Source: Sympetrum striolatum
Lineage: Eukaryota > Arthropoda > Insecta > Odonata > Libellulidae
NCBI GenBank assembly: GCA_947579665.1
Contig: OX388351.1
Span: forward strand, 1,302,001 to 1,366,000
DNA length: 64,000 bases
Direction: 5' to 3'
Each line of letters starts with the position of its first letter. Position 1 is the stretch's first letter. The position numbers were made by a program, and so were the translations under genes. Shown piece after piece: positions 31,845-43,899 of the stretch. Below the pieces are notes generated by a model, which was given only the letters and a program-made list of their open reading frames with translations, was not told the DNA's origin and made no database searches.

Positions 31845-33350
31845 AAACATGAAGCCTCGCTTATCAAAATTTCTGAATAAATGGATAATTTAATTGCTAA
31901 AAATCTTAATTTTGAGAAATAGAATGTTAGATAGTATTTTAGAATGAAAGAAACGATTTTATATAAAAATTTCTATACCTCAAATACCAAATATAGCCTC
32001 AACAGGTTTCAATTGGGGCCCCTATATTAAGCGGATTGTATTACCGTAGTCTAAATAATCATTATATTACAATTATAGCTTTTATAATTGCTCATTTATA
32101 TTGTATTTTGTATTATCATGTTAAGTTACTCTACTTTCATACTTTTTGTCAAACATTTTTAAGAATTTTATATTTAACAATTCCTGTGGTTTCTCGATAT
32201 TAGCAGTCCAAATATATCCTTCAGTGACAGAAACTGGTTTTGCCCCTTATTTTAGCTCAGCTTTGAATTTTGTTGATCCATAAAGCTTTAAATTTTCTAT
32301 AAAGTAAAATCAATACTAACTGTAACTACACTGAACTAAAACTGAGTCCAGAAAACGGTTAAAAGCTCTTCCTCATTCAAAACTATTCGTAAAGTGGATT
32401 ACTCATTATCCGAAGTACCACTGAATATGCAGAGTGAACGGTATAGAAATATAGGAAGAATGTATAAACATTTCATGTTACAGCCAAGATACCCCAAGTG
32501 GAAGGGATCTTTAGCAACATCTTAGTTTGAGGAGGCGAAGAGGAAGAGAGGTCAAGAGAAATTCGGTAAAAGAGAATAAATCTGGATAACAGGAACAGGA
32601 AAGTGCTCGGATTCGAACCTTCTGCCACATAAGACGCTGAACTGATGAAAAGAAGGTTGAGAGATTAAGGAGACAAGGACAGAAACGATGCTGCCGAGAT
32701 TAAACTGGAAATATACGCCGCTCTCATATTTTCCCATCAAATATGATTATGTAGGTTTTCGACCTAAAATATGCAAATGATATGTAGGATATCACTTTGA
32801 ATGCAAAACTTTTATTTTTTGAATTAATATTTATAGAATAGAATTTTAAGACAAAGCTGTTGAAGATAGTGGATGCAAATTTGCTGTATTTATATCTCAA
32901 TTCACGTGCATTTAAGGCGATTCCAAGGAATTTTTTGGAAATGATTATTCATCTATCGTATAAAATTGCAAAATATTTTCTCATTTCATTCTTCTACATA
33001 TTATTTTTAATTGTTGTACGCCCTACCATTTTAAGTGTATTGGGTGGATAGGATTTTTAATGTATACGATTTCAACTCTCAAAGTGGATTTTTAGATTTA
33101 GCGAATCCTTTACAAACAATAGGTTTCAGCAACAATTGAATAGATTCGTTTTACTTTAATAATAATTTTACGATAAACTTTGATTCATTTAAATTTTTTT
33201 TGCGGCGTGATTTGTGTAAGAATGAATTAATGTTCGTTTTCCCTTCGGAATTTCTAAAATGCACAGTTTTACTTGCTAAATAAATTATAACCCTTTTGAT
33301 CGGGATATAATGACTATAAAAGCCCCCTTTATAGAAGTGAAAAGGTCCTG
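31845..33350. other. No gene recognised, one tRNA-like scrap
   Basis: On the minus strand at 32,660-32,600, TCAGCGTCTTATGTGGCAGAAGG is followed by a perfect B box GGTTCGAATCC (32,619-32,609). The upstream half does not fold into a tRNA, so I treat it as a tRNA-derived scrap. Nothing else is supported. Confidence 0.4.
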
Positions 33351-33357
33351 ACTCAGT

Positions 33358-33450
33358 ATTTTGGTGGTTAGAAACCTGTCCGGAAAGTGGGGACCTGGGT
33401 TCATGTCCTATACAAGCAACTATCTTTCGCTTCTTGTGCAACACTTTGTG
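33358..33450 (+). repeat. tRNA-derived SINE-like copy (family S2)
   Basis: GGTGGTTAGAAACCTGTCCGG resembles an A-box arm. GGGTTCATGTCC (33,397-33,408) is a B box, followed by ACTATCTTTCGCTTCTTGTGCAACAC. The copies at 5596 and 24,830 share the B-box surroundings and parts of the tail. It is the clearest copy of this small family here. Confidence 0.45.
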
Positions 33451-33454
33451 CTTC

Positions 33455-36400
33455 AAGCATAAAAATGTTTCAAAACCATACGATTATTTGTTTGAACGAA
33501 CTCGTGGGCTAAAGATGATTTTTAGGAATCAAATTTGTATTCATGTGTTTTCTCCAGGAGTTAATCAATCACATTATATATCCATTTAATATTCATAGAA
33601 TACTTATGATTTATTGAGTAGGTAAGGAAAAGCTGTCATAATGTGAAAGTAATTGATTCTAAGGTCTAAAATACGATTGTATCGATGAGTACTGATATTA
33701 ATTCTCCATAATGTAAATTAAGATTAAATTAGTGAGAATTACCGTCGTTAGATTACTCCTTAAATTAGATTAAATATTAATTTTAACAACATCAGCATTT
33801 AATCTTGTTGATAAATGTCAGACGGCTGGATTAATGTAAACACGAGGATATCTTCTTGGATAAACAGAGCGTTACTAAGGGACACAGGGTCTTAGGAGTG
33901 GAAACAGACGGAGAAAATGCTTAGAGAAAAATTAGAGAGAAGGAAGTGGACAGAGGATTTTAAGAGATGAGAAACTTCTCCACTTAAAAGAAGTAGGGAA
34001 ACAAAGTGGTAGCGAGAAAATAACCTCGAAGCACTGCTTCCCAACCATAGCTGTGCAGTTGCGTGTGAAGTTGTGTTATGGCAAAAGTTATCCACAATTT
34101 CCATATGCTTCCAGTGTCACGTTCCTAATTCACACTTTTCAGGAAAAGAAAATATGGGAAGCGCCGTCACCGGCTAGATTTTCATTGCATAATAAGAACC
34201 TTCCTAGGAAAATTTCCCTTCGATTTTTGTTCAAAAATTACGTATAAAAATTGTTCAAAAACGTCATGTTACACAATCAAAAATATCACCAATATCTTCA
34301 AATGTTAATCGATTCATCTTCCACTTTGAGATAGACAGAGAGACAGTCTAACTAAGACACCCAAAAGCTTCTTTTTTAAGGGAAAAATGAAGAACTCGAA
34401 GTATCTCAAGGAGCATATAATTTTTACTGAGGGTGCAATATTTTTTGTGAAATTTAGGATGATGGTATTCTAGACACCATTGTTAGAGTGGAGTCTCTGA
34501 GGCACCAATTACTTGCCTTTTTATGTAAAAGTTGTTCTCCAATGAGGAAACAAGTTAATTCTACACGAAAATGTGTGAAAATTATCGTTGATAATTGAAA
34601 TAATTACAACTGTTTTCTTCGTGGAGACGCGAAAGAGCATGAGTAAGCGATAGAGTCTAAATGTACATATGTACCAAGCGCAATGGCAAATTTGCGATAT
34701 TCACCTCGCATTCGTTAGACGACTAAGAAAAGGCGTAAAAGTATTTGTATGCTGAAAACCCCATTACCCTTTATTAGATCACAGGAATAATATTTCACCG
34801 TAAAACATCTGGATATAAAGTAGTGTGTATGATATGCTTATCTGTTACTAAATATCTGGTAAGATTTTAATTGAATGATTAAATTACGAATAAGAGTTAC
34901 AAAAATGTAATAATAGTACAGTGTTTCAAATACTTTTAAATACCAATTAAACTTCATTTCTTTATAAGTTATCATCATATAAATAAAGATATATAAGATA
35001 AAGTTATCCGAAGTATCACTGTATTTTCCGTTTGTTTCGTCAGTCGTCCAATGGGCCTATCTTCTTTGCCCTCACTTCCTTCTCCAATGTCTATTTATTA
35101 CCCCTTCCTAAATTTTCCCTTATCCTTCTACGAATCGTTTTACACACTGCCCTTTCCGCATCCTAAGTTATTTTCTTCCTCTTCCTTACGCATTATCGAT
35201 TCCAACTAACTTCCCTCGATTTCCTCTCCATCTCCAAGCGCTAGGATCTTTTATGTTCCGAAAAAGAATCCTTTTTGCAGACTGTTTTTCTTTGATGAAC
35301 GACCGTTCGATAAACATCTGTCCATTTCCGTCTGCTCTGTCTCTAGTAGTTTTCTTCCTTCAATTTTTTCTCATCTCGGAAAATAGCTTTTCTGCCAAAG
35401 ATGGATGAGATCCCACGTTGCTTCTCCAGGAATTTGTCTATCATACTTTGGCATCCATTTTGAGAAGTGTTTAACAAGGGGGGAGAAAGTTCTTCTTGCT
35501 GAAAGATGAAGGGGAAAAATAGCCGCATTTCACTTTCTTTTTTGTTACCAACTTGGAAAATTGCATTGGTATAGACGAAGAAATATTCTAATAGTTATTT
35601 TTAAGAGACACACATATCAAGAAATTTGAATCGTTCGGGAATTTAATAAAATGGAGCAGCTTTTCAAGTAGCTCAAGGATATCTGAAACGTATTTTTGCT
35701 TTGTTTTGGATTATGAGAGATGGAAAAGACGGCAACTTAGCCTCCAATAAATTGCAAATCAATAGAGAAGAAGACGGTTTAAACTGAGATCTGTTTAGCA
35801 TGGAGATGCTAGCGATGGAAAAGGATCGATAGTTCTTATTCGACTAAATACTTTCCCAATAAATTTATCTTTCTAACCTCATAAGATGTTAGATGAACAT
35901 ATTTTCCCACAATGTATTTTGCCAATCGATTTCGTCTAAAAGGTAAATGCATACATAATTATGTAACCAAAGAACCAGATCCTTTATAAACAGAGAAAGG
36001 TTTAATACTCAAAGGGAATTCTCCTGGAATGAGCCAACGATATCGCTTGAAATATCTCATTCATGGTTTAATTGCATGAAACCATGTGAAGGATACATTC
36101 AATGATACCTGAATCTTCAACCACTGTTCAAACCAACAAATTTGAATCTTTAATTATCATGAATATAAAATACAAGTTTTCTAGAAAATACAATATTTCT
36201 TTAAATAAAAATACTTTTATAAAAATAAAACTTTAATGAAAATGAGAGAAATTTATAAAAGAGTTATTTTTGTCTCCTGCGAGAAAAATATATCTCTTTC
36301 ATAAAATGCTCACAACTGATACCATTTAAGCTTATAAACTATTTTAATGATCAAATTGCACTAAAATTATAATGAAGATACATTTGAAAAATTATGCATA

Positions 36401-37610
36401 GTTACATGGGACGATGCTACTAAGTCTTACTGGGTCAAGGCGTAATCCATTAATATGTGGCGTAAGAACATACTGAACGTCTTAGGTATTATTTCCCTGA
36501 ATTTCGTATAAAAATCTATTGTACATTTATACCTTGACTTGAAGCAGCTATTACTTAATTAAGAAAGGACCTCCTAACACATACTCTTCACTTGTCAGAA
36601 TGGTTCATATTTCCTCTGGTAAGAGACGTTACACAATAAACTTACTTTCACCCGATAAGCCTTGCATGAGAAAGAGTGACCGATTGCTTGGCGGAGGGAG
36701 CGATGGAATAACAAATTCAGCAGCCGAAAACAGATGCGTATCGTAGGGATGCTGATGCTTGCGAATTGCGAATGATTTTCTAAAGAAAGGAAAATTGTTT
36801 TGCATGAAATAGTAGCCCACCTTGCTCTATGGATGATAAATTTGGGAGCGTCGGCAGAAACAAATTGTGTAAGGCAAACGGAGTTAGATTGGGCAATATG
36901 AGACGGGCAGAAAAAAAGGTGAAAGGGAGAATACGTGGGTGATGAATGAATGCAGAATGAACGAGATTGAAAGGGCAATATGAAAAGGGTGAATGGAGAA
37001 AATGGATGGGAGAAGGGGCTGATTACAGCGCTACATGGTGGTAGATTGCTTGAATTATAAAGAAAGGAAGGAAGATCAAGAATATGTTTTCCCAATCTAG
37101 GGGATAAGGCTCTAGAGAAATTAGATTAGGTGTAAAGAATGACGCGATGTGAAACTGGGTGATTTGATTAGGAATAGAAAGAGTGACGGAAATACAGTCA
37201 TAAGAAAAGGGAATGTACGGACATGGACATGAGACAGGAAATAAAATATATTGAAAAATAGGATGCAAAAAATAAATAGGATGCAAAGAGTGGAATAAGT
37301 CGGCTCACAGATCATAAGTTGAGAAAAAGCTGCTAAACGGTTTTAGGATGATGTTCTTCACAAATTACATGAGATGCTAACTGGATTGAACATTTCATTC
37401 ACTTCAATGAAAACAGAAGTTGTTTTGATAGATTTATCACTAAATTATATTACAATATTTTAGTAATAGATAGAAACAGCTTTATATTAAATCGGTCTCT
37501 TAATAATATTAAAAATTATAATCTGTTCACGAGAAGAGAAGGCTTTCTTTGGACGAAATTAGATTCTCAACCATGAATTGCTTCCTTCATAAGATACTGA
37601 TTAAATATGA
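33455..37610. other. No gene recognised
   Basis: Long stretch without a supportable feature. A pyrimidine-rich block at 35,040-35,240 resembles, in composition only, the tracts seen before PLE hammerheads, but no hammerhead core follows. The purine-rich stretch at 36,850-37,300 yields a 166-codon minus-strand frame (36,595-37,095) whose translation is Ser/Phe/Pro-rich and unlike any family I know. Confidence 0.45.
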
Positions 37611-37616
37611 ACAAGA

Positions 37617-38081
37617 ATTGTACATCTACATCTACATTAATACCCTACAAGCCGCCTTTCGGCGTGTGGCAGGGGTGTGAACACCAGTTGAATTTAAACT
37701 ACTTCCTTATTCGGTTATTGTCTCGTATCGTTCGCGGAAAGAATACATTTTTAAAACGATTCGCCCTAGCATCTATTTCTCTTAACTTACGGTCATTATC
37801 GGATCGACCGAGGTAGCAGGGGGGTTGCATGATACCGATTGTATCTTCCGAAAATGTAGTTTCCCTGAATTTATTAAGCAATCGCAGCCTAGCTTCCAAT
37901 CTCCTTTCTTTTAAGGATTCCCAACCTAAGGAAAGGGTAAAGGGTAAATTGTACATAAGGGCGTGCACCCAGGAAAAATGCCAAGGAATAACGGACTTGA
38001 AAAAAGTCTGACTGGGCCGGGAATCGAGCCCGGGATCTTCTTCTATCCGGGAGGCTGTCTTAACCAGTTAAGGTTAGTCCA
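37617..38081 (-). mobile_element. tRNA-derived SINE (family S1)
   Basis: On the minus strand it starts GGACTAACCTTAACTGGTTAAGACAG, an A-box-like tRNA head. A B box GGGCTCGATTCCC (38,032-38,020) follows, then CCCAGTCAGACTTTTTTCAAG, a body with GTACAATTTACCC, and a 3' end with GCCACACGCCGAAAGGCGGC and the microsatellite GTAGATGTAGATGT. The final hairpin plus ATGTAG repeats look like a LINE 3' end, so the SINE probably borrows its partner's tail. It is about 465 bp long. A second head copy lies at 42,175. No target duplication was identified. Confidence 0.65.
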
Positions 38082-38089
38082 TTTTTCCT

Positions 38090-39335
38090 TTGCATTATTC
38101 CCAACCTACTCCTGAGAGCATTTTTGTAACGCTTGCTTTTTTATCGTAGCATTATTGTTAAATTAAACAGTTGTATTTGAGATGGTTTAACTGTAAACTT
38201 TAATAATTATTGAATCCAATATTTGATAGCAAATATAAAATATTACACTTCGTCATATCCTCTTAGTCAGCAATTAATTTTATAATACCGGAGGTCACAC
38301 GAGGAGTTATTTTAAAACTTCTGGCTCTAACTAAGGCTTTGATCGTTTTCTCTTCGTGAGAGAATCGCTTGCAAAATAAAGCACCTTTAATTTCGAAGCC
38401 TTGGAAGAGTTAATTAAGCCACGGGGATTTAGATGCTGGAGGTAGAATCCAAACACAAATTAGACATCAGCTGATGGGTGCTTCGTGGTTGGAGTAATTC
38501 TCAACGAAGCATATCGAGCGAATGCAACGGACCTAGCAAGAGTTCAACGCGTTTTTATCTTCAATTGTTTCCGCCGCAACACAAAGGTTAGCCGTGTTTT
38601 CCTCGTGTATGCGTGGCAGAAGCACTTTGTCGATCCACTTGGGCGAGACGAATTATATGGAAGTCGAGATTTTCAGTGCCGTGCTTCTGATCCTTCCAGG
38701 CTTAAAACGAGATCGGGCCTAGACCCGTGAACTTCAAAGTACAATAGCTTATGAGGAAATTAATTTACAAAGTAGAGACCTAAGGAGGATTTACGCCGGA
38801 GAGGTGACAAGTTTACGCTCGTGGAACGCGATTATAATATAAGGAGCTTTAGGAGATATTTTCTGCAAAAGTTAGTGCTCTGCAAGAAAAACTATCGCGG
38901 AAGAATTTAGTGCGTTAACTTGCGAGAGTTTCGGTCATTTAAAGGAGATAAATTCGGCACTATAGGTATAGTTTCCTACTTAAATCTTTCGGGAAACTCG
39001 TGTTTATAGTCGAAGTTTTCCTATCTACGCGCAACGAATTTGTAACGTGTGAACTTAAAGTTTTGGCGTTGCCTACGATGATGAGGAATTAAGGGAAAAT
39101 CCCACTCCCTGCAAAGTGAAGGCCGATTACAGAAAAAGTGATACTCTTTGATTAATAAATGATTGCTTGTGGAGTTGTCTTTCGTATTTTATCAATTTGA
39201 AAAAATGACTTCGTGTGTTTTAGAATCATTCAGAGATAGCGAGCTCAGAAGAGACCTGATTTTAATCAATTATAAATAAGATAAATAACGTAATCATTCC
39301 AAATGGGAATATCATGATTAATATTGTTACGTAAT
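38090..39335. other. No gene recognised
   Basis: Somewhat GC-richer than average from 38,300 to 39,100, with no conserved frame. Nothing supported. Confidence 0.45.
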
Positions 39336-39337
39336 TA

Positions 39338-40294
39338 CGAGGGATGTCCAGAAAGTAAGTGTACTGACGCTCTCACGGGAGGGATTTTATTTTTGGTATG
39401 TTGGCTACTCTGCCGTGTAGCCTGATTCCTCCCCTCTACAATAAGACTGGTCCAATGTCAGTACGTTGATAACTGTCGACGCGACGATAAGTTTCGTGAA
39501 AAATGTCAACCCAATCTCCCGCCAAGTGCGAAATACGCGGCCTCATCCGTTACCTTGTTTGGAAGGGAAAAACTCCGTTTGAGGTTTATAATGAGGTAAA
39601 AACTGCTTATGGTGGTAAGGCTATGAATTGCACTAGTGTGTTCGAGTGATGTCGCGAGTTTAAAAACGGCCGTACGTTTGTGCATGATGATCAGAGGAGC
39701 GGAAGACCTTCAATTGTGACTGACGAAATTGTGGAAAAAATCGATAATGCGCTCCGTGACGATCACAGATTGACTGTGGATGAACTTTCTGCTATGTTTC
39801 CACAAATCTCCAGATCTCTGCTACACAAAACCATTACAGAAACCCTCGGATATCGGAAACTGTCTGCGAGGTGGGTCCCAAACCAGCTGACAGACCAACA
39901 CAGGTTGAATCGAGTGGAGGCCGGGCCGGGCGAAGGAACTGCTCTCCTCGTTTAAATGGGATGTCCTGAACCATCCCGCGTATTCCCCTGACCCAGCACC
40001 TCCAGATTACTATCTTTTTACCTCCCTGAAGCTGCACATGGGTGGAAAATTATTTTAAACCAACGAGGAGGTGAAGGGGAAGGTGGAGAAGTAGACGAAG
40101 GGTTTGGCGGGAAACTACTTCGAGGAAGGCATCAAAAAATTAATACCCCGGTTCACCATCTGCATTGAGAGGAATAGTGACTATGTCGAATAATAGCTTA
40201 CATATGTACTAATTTAACCAGGTATTTTTTTGTTCAAATAAAACTTTTTTTAACCTTCAAATAATCAGTACACTTACTTTCTGGACAAGCCTCG
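39338..40294 (+). mobile_element. mariner element, internally deleted
   Basis: 30-bp inverted ends starting CGAGG and containing TGTCCAGAAAGTAAGTG (39,338-39,367 and 40,265-40,294) differ at two positions. TA flanks both sides (39,336-39,337 and 40,295-40,296), the classic mariner target duplication. The element is 957 bp, against about 1.3 kb for a full mariner, because the middle of the transposase is missing. Both ends are intact, so it could have been mobilised by a related transposase. Confidence 0.9.
39503..40193 (+). pseudogene. mariner transposase pseudogene (catalytic core deleted)
   Basis: The ATG at 39,503 begins a mariner transposase, the cut-and-paste enzyme that binds the TIRs. 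The N-terminal DNA-binding half is present: IRYLVWKGKTPFE, then REFKNGR, RSGRPS, the second helix-turn-helix (LTVDELSAMF...SLLHKTI) and LGYRKLSARWVP. A TGA at 39,647 replaces the Trp of FEWC. After LNRVEAGPG near 39,935 the frame jumps to the end of the catalytic domain. FKWDVLNHPAYSPDPAPPDYYLF carries the third catalytic Asp of the DD34D-type triad, in the YSPD motif. The first two Asp residues lie in the deleted part (about 110-120 codons). A further TAA follows GGKLF near 40,057. It ends VE then TAA at 40,191. It is non-functional. Confidence 0.9.
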
Positions 40295-40299
40295 TATCC

Positions 40300-41215
40300 C
40301 ATGGAACGAAAGATTTGATATTGAATCCCCCCTTGTTTTCAATTTCTCAATCGATCCGTGGCAAGTCATAACAGTCTTCCCTGCAGTGTAAAAGAAACTA
40401 ACAAAACCCTAGCTTGGAATCTCTTAAGAATAGAAGAATCGAGTATAAGGATTAGCTTTTTCTGGTAGTTATGCACATGATGAAACGGCATATTGAGGCT
40501 CTCCGTGAACGCGATTGTGGAAGCAAAACTTTAAATATATTTTGCAGGGATATATTAAGAATTAAGGAATACAGGGATACATTAAGAATTTACTGATTAA
40601 AATATCATCAACAAGAGGGAAATTGCAATGTAAATAGGTTGGCGATACACGAAAAAAGGTTATTGACCACTGCTCTATCCTGTAAAAAAAGACAAATTAC
40701 AATACTTATCAAGATAGAGTAGCAGTAGCTCCATCTAAGCAACGACAACTATCCATATAGTATTATTTAGAATAGTTTTCAAAGGACACATCCTCGTTGT
40801 GGGCTTTAAGAAGGATCCAGGCGTGAGGTGTTGGGAGTTGGCGGAAGGCGAGATAAGCTCGGGGAAGGAAAAACGGTCATTTTAGGAATGATTTAAAGGT
40901 GCGAGAAAGAGGGAGAGATATTAAATGGAGCAGAGAGAGTACCAAAAAACATAGGCGAGTAGAATTGGACGGAGGGACATGGAGGCAGCCGTAATGGCGG
41001 GGAACATAAAGAAGACTGCGCTTTCAGATGAGGCTTTCTTTCTGTTTTAATCCATAGGTGGAGAGAGGATAATGTGTTGAAATGAAGAACTCAAAGGTGG
41101 ACGTATAGGCGGGCTACAATTTTCATTAATGAAGAAAGGTAGGAAAGATTTTATTGATAAACCTAGGAATGCATATTCATTTTTTGGGCCCTTTCATCAA
41201 AATTAATCGAAGAGA
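40300..41215. other. No gene recognised
   Basis: Nothing supported. Purine-rich from 40,800 to 41,110. Confidence 0.45.
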
Positions 41216-41219
41216 GATG

Positions 41220-41650
41220 TAAACTCCGATAGATGTCGGTCAGCTCATGTCGGATCTTTTAGAGCCCACTGGTATTCTGTTTATGCACACTATTTTGAAA
41301 CTTTCAAACATACGATATATTAAGCTTTGGAAAGGTTTGATTGGGACACTAGGAGGAATATAGGGTTAAATTTTTAACCCATGCTTTCTTCAACGATTCA
41401 GAAAGCTATGAAATCTGATATTAATTTTATTTACAAATTAGTAAACTTCGATATCGATTCCCAAAATTAGTTTTGCCAATATTAATATCATGTAACACCA
41501 AATGCTCATCTCTATTTACCTACATGTATACTATCCTTTGCACAACGTTCCCTGCTCTATCGACTTCCTAAACTTTGGAACTCCCTTCAATTAGTCCTTC
41601 CAGTTACGAATCATTCATAAAATAATGTTTGTAACAATATTCATGTACAT
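41220..41650 (+). pseudogene. LINE C-terminal relic (CR1/Jockey type)
   Basis: Plus-strand pieces SDINFIYKLVNFDIDS (41,420-41,465), PKLVLPILISCNT and, in another frame, SFAQRSLLYRLPKLWNSL (41,535-41,590) match the usual C-terminal tail of CR1/Jockey reverse transcriptases: a KLxNGxID box followed by RSPxxRLPKLWNSLP. Frames change at least twice. The RT itself is absent and the copy is old. Confidence 0.5.
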
Positions 41651-41907
41651 AATCGTTCATATTAATTATTTTGTAATTAAAATGTATTTTATAGGATGTA
41701 TTTGATTAATTTATTCTTTATTAATTTTAGCGCATGCGTCCATGCATATCTATTGTGTTTTTAAACACGGTTGTTAGCATTTCCTCTTAACTGGTGACAT
41801 AAATGTTTGTGAATATATTCAGTAACGACATAATTTACGCTTACAATAAAGATCCAACGAATAATAACAAGGCATACTAATAAGTGGGGATATAAGTATA
41901 CATTACA

Positions 41908-42310
41908 AAGGAAAGGGTAAAGGATAAATTGTACATAAGGCACCACTAGGCTACCGAGACAGAACATTTCAACAAGCCGTTGTGGGAACTTTGTGTGCAA
42001 GGGTGGTTTCGTCCGACTATGCGGCATCGTCCACAAGGTGGGTTTATCCCTAACACCACTTTGTGTTGCCGGTGCCTCGATGATATCTTGGTAGTGGACG
42101 ATGCCGCATAGTCGGACGAAACCACCCTTGCCCTCGCACACAAAGTCCCACAACGGCTTCTTGAAATTTTCTATCTCGGTAGCCTAGTGGTTAAGGCAGC
42201 GGTTCAAACAGAGAAAGATCCCGAGTTCAATTGCCGGCCCAGTCAGGTTTTTTTCAAGTCCGTTTTCCCGTTTTCAAGTCCGTTCACAAGGGAAAGTAAG
42301 CGGAGAAGCT
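41908..42310. repeat. Foldback structure joined to SINE S1 heads
   Basis: Two arms, 41,942-42,034 and 42,094-42,191, form an inverted repeat interrupted by a few small indels, with a 59-bp spacer. Each arm ends outwards in the head of SINE S1 (CTCGGTAGCCTAGTGGT). On the right the SINE continues with a B box CGAGTTCAATTGCC (42,221-42,235) and CCCAGTCAGGTTTTTTTCAAG. On the left, only the SINE tail (GGGTAAAGGATAAATTGTACATAAGG, 41,915-41,940) remains, joined directly to the head. About 120 bp of the SINE is missing there. Near the spacer each arm contains GGACGAAACC, reminiscent of a decayed hammerhead. Confidence 0.6.
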
Positions 42311-42314
42311 GTTT

Positions 42315-42971
42315 TTAGATTTGAATTTTGAAATAAATGCCATATAAACGGTATAATTAGGTGTTAATCTATCTATACTCTGAATTATTACACCTTAGAA
42401 TCTCTATAAACGATATTTCAATTCGTTCAAAATTCCGTGGCCCTGTCGAAAAGTACCACTCGACGAAATAAACCGACATTTCATGTTGAACTCCAAACAA
42501 TCAATGTGACTAAATCCTGCGAGAGTCTTGTTTTCTCTCGTTATAAAGTGCATCTAAAGAGATGAGCACCAAATAGAAGAAGCCTCCAAGCAAGGCGAAT
42601 CATTTTGTCCAAAAGGTAATCGAAAATGCGCTGTTTCAGATGTAACACAACCTTGACGCAGTTCAGAAAACATAAATATGGCTTCGAACCTAAAGTTTGG
42701 AGAATGAAACTTTTCCATAGGGAAGTTCTTAAAGAGACGAAGGAAAAAAAATAACTCAAAGCTTAAAAAGAGAAAAGAATTTAGTACCGAAAATGAATCC
42801 CGAAACACGCTGAAAATTCCATTTTGTTTCTTTCCCGCTTCCGAGCCGCAAAACTTCGCTCATTATATTCGGAGCAATATGTAGGTCAAGTGGAAGTCCA
42901 GAAGAGTATCTCGCACTAAACATTCCTATTTCTTATACAACGTTAACCCCTCTGGTATTAGTTATAAATAA

Positions 42972-43008
<37 letters not shown>

Positions 43009-43650
43009 GCTGTAAGAAACTGTTATATCACACAAAAATCTATTGCAGGTTACAAGTCATAGGAAAAATCGTAAAATAGGCATTAGATAAAATAATGCTT
43101 ACGTTTCCTACGAAACTGCGACTGTTTTGAGGCATATTATTTGTAGCACTATGCGAAACTATCTAAAATGCGACTAACTAAAAATTTTTTGGAGATAAAT
43201 ATTTCGTTATTACACATCTCTGCTTTATTTAAATGTAATTTGTAAACACTTAATATTTCCAGTGTCTTCTAAGGGTACTTCTCAGGGTAAAACTAAAATA
43301 CCTCAGTAGAGTACAGGGTAGAGTATAGGGCAAAGAGGTACGTATGCCAACTCAAATTTAGAGATCTAAAGAAAGCGATGCTATTAAAATTTAAATATTA
43401 TTAAATTTCCATATCTTTTATTTGAAAGGCTAATTTTCCCTTCCAAATAATTTTCAATTCCAGATCGTTTGAATGATTTGTAAAATTTGAACTGCCTTTA
43501 TCGTTTAAGTTTATTTTGTTTTAATAAATTGATGCTAATTCTGCACATGTGATATCGAAGTAACTAGTAGTAGACAGAATCGTAATTAACAAATATTATT
43601 TATATCATACAAAATTATTAATGTATTAATTCAATTAACACTCAAATGCC
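42315..43650. other. No gene recognised; (TA)n microsatellite at 42,976-43,006
   Basis: The only distinct feature is an uninterrupted TA run of about 30 bp next to ATAAATAAATA. Nothing else supported. Confidence 0.5.
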
Positions 43651-43654
43651 CTAC

Positions 43655-43715
43655 TCCAGATATAGATAAAAATCTGATGTGGCCAACACATGACTTTCTC
43701 CATATCTATTGAAAA
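43655..43715 (-). repeat. Family A distal-end fragment
   Basis: AAATCTGATGTGGCCAACACATGACTTTCTCCATAT is the reverse of the distal end of family A at 19,961-20,000 (GGAGAAAGTCATGTGCTGGCCACATCAGATTTTTT), with few differences. It is a truncated copy. Confidence 0.6.
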
Positions 43716-43899
43716 AAGAAGCTTATGCCGGTAATATAGAAATAGAAATAGAAAAAAATGTGTATTGTTCTTGGACTTCTTCGTCCACTTGAGAACATAC
43801 AAAAAGAAATACAAATATAAGATAGCTCATAACATTATAAATTAAATAAACAGCGGATAAATTTTTACAATAAAAAATAATTGACTTTTTATATAACAT

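Noticed and set aside
32600..32660. Perfect B box GGTTCGAATCC on the minus strand as a tRNA gene
   Set aside because: The 5' half does not form acceptor or D stems, so at best it is a tRNA-derived scrap.
35040..35240. Pyrimidine-rich block as another PLE terminus
   Set aside because: Composition alone; no hammerhead core or CCGGTCGT follows.
36595..37095. 166-codon minus-strand frame
   Set aside because: Ser/Pro/Phe-rich translation of a purine-rich tract, overlapping other frames on the same strand, with no recognisable domain.
41761..42153. 130-codon minus-strand frame
   Set aside because: It runs through the foldback arms and spacer, so openness comes from the repeat, not from a gene.
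42976..43006. TA run as an origin or regulatory element
   Set aside because: A plain dinucleotide microsatellite with no further structure.
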